Of a stretch of 64,000 nt of DNA, positions 57,065 through 64,000 are shown piece after piece. The notes beneath the pieces are model-generated. The model ran no database searches. It was not told the DNA's origin and was given only the letters and a program-made list of their open reading frames with translations. Both the position numbers and the translations under genes were made by a program. The stretch's first letter is position 1, and every line of letters begins with the position of its first letter. Location: contig OX291544.1 in assembly GCA_946406115.1 (NCBI GenBank), positions 19,609,521 through 19,673,520 on the forward strand. Direction: 5' to 3'. The stretch comes from Apoda limacodes. Its lineage: Eukaryota > Arthropoda > Insecta > Lepidoptera > Limacodidae.

Positions 57065-57760
57065 TTTTTTCTAAAGATAACATAATGGGTATTTTAAGAA
57101 AAAAGTCATTATGTGGTGTAGCAGGTGGTTATAGGCTATGGTGGCCGTTTATCATCAGTTTTCCAACTTACTGGTGGAAAAAGTTAACTCTGCAAAATTT
57201 GATTTTTACTTTTTGTAATGGACGTGAATCAATACAATGAAATTAAAGACAATTATGACAGATACTTTGTACGTACACTATGGGTTTTTACTCTGTATCG
57301 TCTTCTTAATATAGGTATAACAGAAAATTTCGGCCGAATAAAGTTTGTGGTATAAAGATTTTCTACAAAAACCAATTTCAGCGATAACGGTAAAACATTA
57401 TTGCTTTTTATTGAACATTTCTTCATTTCGTTTGATACAAAAAATTTCACTGTTTTAACTAAATATCATAAGTCATTTAATCATAAGTAAAACACTGAAT
57501 TAACTAACTGTTCCGTCATTCGAAGCCAATAAATGAGAATAGCAACACTATTTTTCTAAGCTGTGGCGGAAGTGACGCCACCTTTTAACGCGAATTGCAC
57601 GTTTCCCTCTCTTCTTAATGCTAGTTAACATATTTGCTACCAGGTGGCGAGAGTTTACTTTCTTAGCAGAGAAATGTTCTGTGCCTTATTGGCAATCAAT
57701 TTTTCAAACTGTGCGGACAAGTGAATAATAAATTAAACGTCACCTATAGTTTAAAATTAA
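57065..57760. other. Stretch upstream of the DIRS-like element
   Basis: No gene. The part from about 57520 on (GTGGCGGAAGTGACGCC, CAGGTGGCGAGAGTTTAC) may be the 5' terminal repeat/leader of the DIRS-like element, since it leads into its gag without a visible break. Confidence 0.4.
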
Positions 57761-57761
57761 A

Positions 57762-59122
57762 ATGAGTGAATCTGTGACTAGTAGTTCGTCTACGTCATCG
57801 GACTCCGAATCGGGCTCGAATTAGCAAGAAGCTACCCCGGTACAGGAGACACCTGCTGTCGCCGCTACCAACAGGAAAACAAAATCACGTTCTTCGCATA
57901 GAACAGGCAACAAGCGTCGCAGGGTGTCTTCGAAACATGAATTGCGCAAGCTTACTAAAAAGGTCAGTAACCTGCAAAATATAATTTATAACAATTCTAT
58001 GTATGCGGAATCGTCTTAAAACTACCCTCATTATCCGTATATGTGTGAAAATAATGGGGAAGATGATATCAGCGGAGAACTAGTTTCCGAAGGCGATAGA
58101 GACCCTAGCTCACCGCCTGCAAGCGCGAGTAACATTTATCTGCCTATAAACACTACTGTTGAAGAACCTTCAATTCCCAAATCATCAAAAGAACATATCG
58201 AATTATTACAATCGATCCAACACCTTGGCAATTTGAACTGGTGTGATGTAAAATACTCCGAGGTCCAAAAAATGTATTGTTCAGCCCCTGGGTTCGTCGA
58301 CCTCGAATGTAACGATGAAATAAAATACCTTGATAAACAATCTTATTTAACTATTTCCGAACGAAGTTACGCGGCGACAACGCTAGCTTCAATAAAGCAA
58401 AGAGAAGCCGCGCAAGCTGGATTTGAAACTATTCTGGCCTGGGCGTCTAGCACAGACGATCTGTCCGTGGCGACCATTAGAAGTATAATTAATGACATTT
58501 TTATTGAGGGTAGTATTAACAAAATATCTAGTGACCTACTTCAACTTTCTTGCGGCCACAGGGCCGATATAATAGAACAGGGACGTGAGGGTATATTGCG
58601 ATACGTAAAAGATAAATTTGTGAGAGCAAATTTACGTAAAATTCCACCCACATTTGATTATCTGTTTAATAAAGATCTATTTTCTACGACATTAGACAAA
58701 GCCGGTGGAGTAAGTAAAACATTTTGGGCAATGCGTAATACTACTCAAAAAAGCTGGACTGCCGCGGAAGCAGGAATCCCACAGACTAAACCAACTGCGC
58801 ATAGCTTTCAAGATACCGTCAAAGGCCCATACAACAGGTTTTCTCATAATCACCCAATAATCCATGTCCTGTATACTATCCGGCACAAGGCCCAACACCT
58901 ATGCCTATATTTTATCCTGCGCAAGGATACAATAGTAACGCGCACGCCCCGCAGGGCTATAATAATGCGCCCAAACGGTTTCCGCAGAACCGAGACAAAG
59001 CTTATCGCCCTGAAATGAATAGGGCATCTCGTAACAGATCGCAGTACGATAATAGATCTGCCAAAGGTCAGCCAAGGAATAGTCAAACCACTAAAACCTT
59101 TCGTCCCCAGCGAAAATTCTGA
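57762..59122 (+). pseudogene. DIRS-like gag ORF, broken
   Basis: ATG at 57762 (MSESVTSSSSTSSDSESGSN), then an in-frame TAG at 57822-57824 and TAA at 58017-58019; a basic RTGNKRRRVSSKHELRKLTK block lies between them. The main part 58041-58850 is open, with a KQREAAQAGFETIL and GHRADIIEQGREGI region. A frameshift near 58850 moves the C terminus (PVYYPAQGPTPMPIFYPAQG, later NRDKAYRPEMNRASRNRSQY) to another frame ending at 59122. Acidic Ser-rich start and basic Asn/Arg/Gln-rich end are typical of DIRS gag-like proteins. Confidence 0.75.
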
Positions 59123-59134
59123 CCTTTGCAAAGC

Positions 59135-60753
59135 TATAAGTGGTCGGCTTGCTTACTTTGTACAAAATTGGGAGGAGCTTTGCGCACCAAAGACAATCCT
59201 GAAAATAATAAAAGGCTACACAATCCCATTCGGACAAAAGGCGTGCGCATATATGTGTTCCATTACCAATACTAATATTAAAAATGCGAAAGTAACTCTC
59301 TCTGTCTGTTACTACTAGTTATACCATCCTTGATAATCACAAATTTCGTACCCCAGTCTCACTCCAAATGAAAACAGTCTTAAAAGATTTGAAGGATGCT
59401 GGAGTCATAGAAAATGCTCAGCTCTCTCCAAGTTTCATTTCCCCCATGTTCTTGACACCGAAAGGCGACGGTACCATGCGCCCAATTTTCGATTTGAGAA
59501 GTCTGAACAAATTCCTAATCTCAACGAAATTCCGCTTGATAAACATGCAAAAGATCCCAGATTTCTTACAGCCTCACGACTGGCTAGTGAGGATAGACCT
59601 CTCCAACGCATATTTTCACGTCAGGGTGGCCCCGCATCACAGAAGATTTCTAAGACTGATTTTCAACGGAAAAATACTGCAGATGACATGTTTACCGTTT
59701 GGCCTGGCATCAGCACCACACGTTTTTGCAATGATAACCAACTGGGTCGCGCAAACTCTACGGGAGAAGGGTATCAGAATTGTAACCAATCTAAACGACT
59801 ACTTACTAGCCAACCAGGACAAAACGGAGCTGTCCCGTCATGTAGGCGAAACGGTGAATCTTCTGGAGAGTTTAGACTGGCAACTCAACTACAAGAAGTC
59901 CATTTTGACTCCGCAAAAAGCCTAGAATTTCTAGGGATATGTTGGGATACATGGTTAGGTCTAAAATGGCTGCCTCTAATAAAGTGTCCAGCCCTAGAGA
60001 GAAAAATTTTACCTATAATCACACGAGAAACGGCGAATTTAAAGGAAATACAAAGCTTGATTGGCCTGATAAATTTTGCCAGTTTTCCTGTAACAAGAGG
60101 TCGATTGAATCACCGATACCTCCTACAATTTTGCAAAACGTTGTTAAATTTAAATTCCTGCTGCCGCTACCCAGTTCCGAAGTTAGTGCAACAAGAAATG
60201 AAATGGTGGCTAAAGAAACGCAGTGCTCGTTCACTTCATGACAACAGATGCATCTGGAAAAGCTTGGGGAGCCCGGCTGGACAATATAGAAATGTCGGGG
60301 TCATGGACACTTCAGGAAGCAATGCTCCACTCAAATGTAAAGGAGATGCGTGCTTTTCTTTGCGCTCTAAAAGAGCAAGCTCATTACCTATCGAGGTCAT
60401 CAGTTCTGTTACAAAGCGACAACATGACGGTTGTTTCTTATTTGAAAAAAGAGGGTGGAATGAAGTCTGAAAATTTAATGAACATAACGAGAGAAGTGTT
60501 TACCCTCCTGGACCAATATCAAATTCACCTAATTGTTCATCACCTACCGGGGAAATTGAATTGCGAAGCGGATTATCTGTCACGTTGGAAAACCTCCCCC
60601 GAGCGGCACCTACTCCCCGAAGTAACCAACATAATATTCAAGAAATGGGGAATGCCTGTAATAGACCTCATGGCGTCGAGAACGGCACATGTTGTACCCT
60701 TATACGTCAATCTAGACTGGACAGACCAAGAAGCTCATTTTCACGACGCATAA
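59135..60753 (+). pseudogene. DIRS-like pol: reverse transcriptase and RNase H, broken
   Basis: Begins GRLAYFVQNWEELCAPKTIL and GYTIPFGQ, interrupted at about 59255-59345 by a fragment starting ACCAATACTAATATTAAAAA that resembles the Helitron-like family. RT resumes with GVIENAQLSPSFISPMF, DLRSLNKFLIS, VRIDLSNAYFHVRVAP and LPFGLASAPHVFAM. The catalytic LDD box reads LNDYLLA, so one catalytic Asp is Asn. Frame changes near 59915 (LEFLGICWDTWLGLKWLP, GLINFASFPVTRGRLNHRYL) and near 60225 lead into RNase H: TTDASGKAWGARL, HSNVKEMRAF, SDNMTVVSYL and GKLNCEADYLSR, whose Asp/Glu residues are present. Not active. Confidence 0.85.
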
Positions 60754-60759
60754 GCGTTT

Positions 60760-62665
60760 TATTTCAGGTGAAACGCCGTTATTTATAACTTGTTTTTGAA
60801 CTTGCATTTTAAGTAAAATTAGAAATTGGCAATGTGATATGGTTATTTAAAGACAAATAAAATAAAACAACACAATTATTAAATATGCAGCATGGATTTA
60901 GACGTTAGTTAGCCCTTTCCTTAAGGACGAATTAAAACAAAAAAATATCACCGATTTAATAGTTATTTATGATACTAGTGCAGTAAATAGGTTATTACGA
61001 ATAAGTGCCAAATTTAAAACATGAGCGCATCGACTGTTTCTAAAGGCACGCATTTAAAATAACCCTTTACAATCACGTATCATATAACGTTTTTTAATGC
61101 ATTTTGCGAGGATGTAAAATTTAGACATAAATATAAACTAATTCTATCTATCTATCTTCTATCTTCTATCAGATCTAATTTTTAAAAATAATATTTACTA
61201 AAGACAAAGCAGTTTTGCAGTTTAAGAGAGCGATATAGGCCAGAAAGCTAATTTCTGTAATTCTAACGTTGTGTATGTAAATGTACTATAAATCATTAAA
61301 TAATGTTATACAAATTACTATGAGATATATATGTTATATACTTCTTAAGTAATTTACACCGTAATGATGCCTAGAAACTTTAAATTTTTTGTATGGAATT
61401 TAACGTTATTACCGTTTTGTAGTCACATTTTTTGACTTTTCGCTACAACTTAGAGTCTATGCACTAGATAACAAGCTATTCTAATTATTTAACCAACTTT
61501 CATTACAAGCAAATGTAAAACATGCTTTAAAAATTTTTTTCACAAGTGTTGAAACAACGGTCACTTCCAGATTTTTTATTGCATTAAATAAAATAAATGA
61601 AAATCATTCAGTAAGGTAATGCACTAGACAAAAGCAAGTTTGTAACATATATTTTTTTCAATGCTTTAGATGCTATAGTTTAGCCACAAAATTTGCACAA
61701 AAACGGCGTATTTTCGCGGTCTAGCCTATACCCTAGCCTTAATGGCGCGCATGCATACAGGTTTGTTTTTCTACACGAGGCAAAGGTCTGCACTTTTTAC
61801 AGCCAAATTATGTTCAATATATATTTTTGTTTGCAAAAACAATTTAAAACACGTATTTTTAAGTGACACATTCATGAATTTAATATTAAATTATGCCGTG
61901 TGGCGTTGTAGCGAGTGAAGTATTTTATTTTGTATATGTAGTGTGTAATTAGCTTTAAATTACCCTTTTGCGTGCTATGTCAAAATCATTGTAAAATTCT
62001 ATATCCATACATGCATGGAATGCGATACTCATTTACGTCAACAGTCTTTTAAATCTGATTTTTAAAAAGATGACAGATGGAAAATTATTGAAAGTCAGTC
62101 TTTTGGAGATTTTCTCAAAGATAGATGTTTAAAACCAAAATTTGCAATTTTTACCTAAAATAAATAGGAATTAATCTTTTTGAAGTGCATCAGTTTCTTC
62201 GAGAAACAAGAACTAAGGAGATGTAAATTACAAGAGGAACTTACTACACGAGTTTTAATAAGAGAAGGTTTGAATTTCTCGATAAAATATCTCAAGGTTG
62301 TGGGTTCTACCATAAACCCTCCCATCAGGTACCTAAGTGCATTTATTTGGATAGGTGATTATTGCTATATTGATTCTGTGGATTGGCTTTTTTTCGCCAT
62401 ATTGATTTTTAACTTCTCAATCTGAAAAGAATGATAAAAGCATAGATTGCTGAAATTTGGTGAAAATTACATCATATTACGATTAATTGATATTTTCGAC
62501 AATACAGTCGACCCGAAGGAAAAATTACGATACCATCGTCTAAATAGGAAAAAGACGGCAAAACAGATAAATTCAGAAACTGGATTTATTATGGAATTAT
62601 AGACTTTCAAATTGTTTATTTGTGAATCAGTGATTATATATAAAACTAAAAATAAATTGTATTAA
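60760..62665. other. Gene-free AT-rich stretch
   Basis: No coding frame. A CTATCTATCTTCTATCTTCT simple repeat lies near 61147. The open frame 62180-62425 has no domain. Part of this could be the non-coding remains of the DIRS-like element. Confidence 0.45.
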
Positions 62666-62740
62666 CGAACCTATCTTTTCATTTATCTTCCCCTGGGGAA
62701 TTGAGTTTTAACAAGCGGCGCCCAACGGGATAAAAAATAC
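62640..62740 (+). mobile_element. Possible LTR end and primer-binding site
   Basis: An AATAAATTG block is followed about 40 bases later by TTTTAACA and then AGCGGCGCCCAACGGGATA, which resembles a TGGCGCCCAACGGGGA-type primer-binding site next to the CA end of a left LTR. No gag or pol follows. It rests on one short motif. Confidence 0.35.
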
Positions 62741-62744
62741 AATT

Positions 62745-63160
62745 TTTTATAGTTCTGTATACGATCACCTCACGCAAAAGGTTTTTTTTTTTAAAAAAAT
62801 AAATAAATAGACATAATTTATATTTTTTTTTCAAAATTCAAAAAAATGCAACTATCTGCGTTACATTCATGTTTTACATGAGATTTTCGGACTCGTTTGG
62901 CTAATAACTATTTTTTTTTCTTTCGTCTCTAGTTTTAACAATTAAAAGGTTGTATTGTAAGAAAACCTTATTTATTTACTAATCGTCAGATTTGTAACGA
63001 ATTGCTAATATGTAATGGACCAAAGAAATTGGTTTTTAAAGCATTTGCTTTATAAATTATTGTTTATAAAGCGAATATATGCTTTCCTAATTGTTTTGCA
63101 ACTAACTTAAGAGTTAGTGATGTGTTTTTAAAATTACTAATCACGATATGTTTTTTTTAC
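62745..63160. other. AT-rich stretch without gene
   Basis: T- and A-runs; nothing recognised. Confidence 0.45.
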
Positions 63161-63162
63161 GT

Positions 63163-63434
63163 CTTCAAAATTCAAAAAGTCATTTGAACGACACCGTCGT
63201 TATTATAAAAATAACATTTAGACCTAATTTAATTTATATTCATCTTTTACCTTCTTCAAAATTCAAAAAGTCATTTGAACGACACCGTCGTTATTATAAA
63301 AATAACATTTAGACCTAATTTAATTTATATTCCTCTTTTACCTTTTTCAAAATTCAAAAAGTCATTTTTACGACACCGTAGTTTTTATAAAAATAACGTT
63401 TAGGCCTTTATTAATATTTTGTTGTTTTTTTTTT
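63163..63434. repeat. 91-base tandem repeat, three copies
   Basis: Units start at 63163, 63254 and 63345. The first two are nearly identical, the third is diverged. Each unit holds AACGACACCGTCGTT, a near-perfect palindrome (in the third copy weakened to TACGACACCGTAGTT), and TTTATAAAAATAAC-like sequence (TTATTATAAAAATAAC in units 1 and 2). Confidence 0.9.
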
Positions 63435-64000
63435 TTATCTTTAATTTCCTTTAGAGGAAAAATAATTTTATTTTCTTTCGATTGGCATGCAAGAGATGCT
63501 TTGATTTGTATTTATATTTAACTACGAATAATAATTTTCATTAAAGTCGATTGGACGCATTCTTTATTTATATATTTTAACTGATTCTCAAAAAGCTATT
63601 TGTTCTCTCACGTCAAGAGACGTAATTTCTATATTGTATATTTTTTTTGTCTATTTGACACGTAATTGAAACGTAATTTAACGTTATTTTATATTTTTTC
63701 TCAATATTACTATAACAACGACAAATTTCGTTGTTGTTGTCTGCGACATTTTTTATTGTAATTTGCTTTACATAGTTTCTTTAGTAGTACTCCTTCCTTG
63801 GGTCGGTTATACGACTTTTGCGTTATTAAATTGAGACCAAAGATCATGACATCTTTGGCTCATTATTAATTCTAAAAGCTATTGTAGCTTATTATATAAA
63901 TATACTTAATTTATTTTAACTAATTTTATTTATTAACTATCTAATTTCTTACTCGTTTTACTTTCTAGCTACTTTCAAACTTGCAATTTTAGACAGTCTC
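63435..64000. other. AT-rich stretch to the window edge
   Basis: Contains ACAACGACAAATTTCGTTGT at 63714, a short inverted repeat, and little else. No gene recognised. Confidence 0.45.

Larger units (their letters stand above)
57762..60753 (+). mobile_element. DIRS-like retrotransposon, internal part only
   Basis: Order gag-like ORF, RT, RNase H, in the plus orientation. The RT is of the DIRS/Ty3-related kind with a dense PIFDLRSLNKF...WLVRIDLSNAYFHV core. The methyltransferase-like domain and the tyrosine recombinase that should follow RNase H are not found after 60753, and no split or inverted terminal repeats were recognised. A truncated relic. Confidence 0.85.

Noticed and set aside
62180..62425. 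81-codon open frame with a hydrophobic C terminus
   Set aside because: Hydrophobicity follows from AT-rich codons; no start context, promoter or homologous family recognised.

Overview
The window is eukaryotic, AT-rich, almost certainly moth or butterfly (Lepidoptera) genomic DNA. Support: short introns with GT-AG borders, insect cuticle protein genes, a TTAGG telomeric tract, and interspersed repeats typical of Lepidoptera (R1-clade LINE, CR1/jockey-like LINEs, BEL/Pao and DIRS relics, a P/THAP9-like transposase relic, Helitron-like elements ending in CTAGT, tRNA-headed SINEs). Everything was read by eye; no alignment or database search was run, and family names rest on recalled motifs.

The host genes are three cuticle protein genes (Chitin_bind_4, RR-1-like), all on the minus strand and all with three exons: a 9-base coding exon 1, a 131-base exon 2 carrying the signal peptide, and exon 3 carrying the chitin-binding domain. 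Gene A (13981-17367) and gene B (30771-37907) have complete reading frames of 125 residues and sit in two head-to-tail copies of a segment of about 16 kb (about 13490-29660 and 30305-46300). Gene C (47302-48708) is an older, more diverged paralogue with no visible start codon. Each unit also carries a second promoter plus mini-exon (22628-22636 and 41838-41846) that copies the start of genes A/B but has no exons 2-3 of its own: either an alternative first exon or the remains of a lost gene. Copy A has lost the TATA box of this second promoter.

Layout: 1-2760 non-coding with repeat fragments; 2775-3228 Tc1/mariner transposase fragment; 3229-3248 TTAGG tract; 3249-about 8650 a near full-length, frameshifted R1-clade retrotransposon (minus); 9990-12040 LINE and BEL/Pao pieces; 13490-46300 the tandem duplication, with different insertions in each copy (TTAA-flanked foldback insertion, SINEs, P-like element and an LTR/tRNA-Tyr piece only in A; a 2.2 kb LINE and a 38-unit CA tract only in B); 46300-49000 gene C; 49000-57100 repeats; 57762-60753 DIRS-like retrotransposon relic without its recombinase; 60760-64000 AT-rich, apparently gene-free, with a possible LTR/primer-binding site and a 91-base tandem repeat.

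The cuticle genes would encode secreted proteins that bind chitin in the exoskeleton. The rest is best read as transposon decay. I found no operon, CRISPR array, phage or evident new defence or metabolic system. The most informative material is the duplication itself, with its empty-site/filled-site comparisons, the orphan promoters and the missing start codon of gene C.
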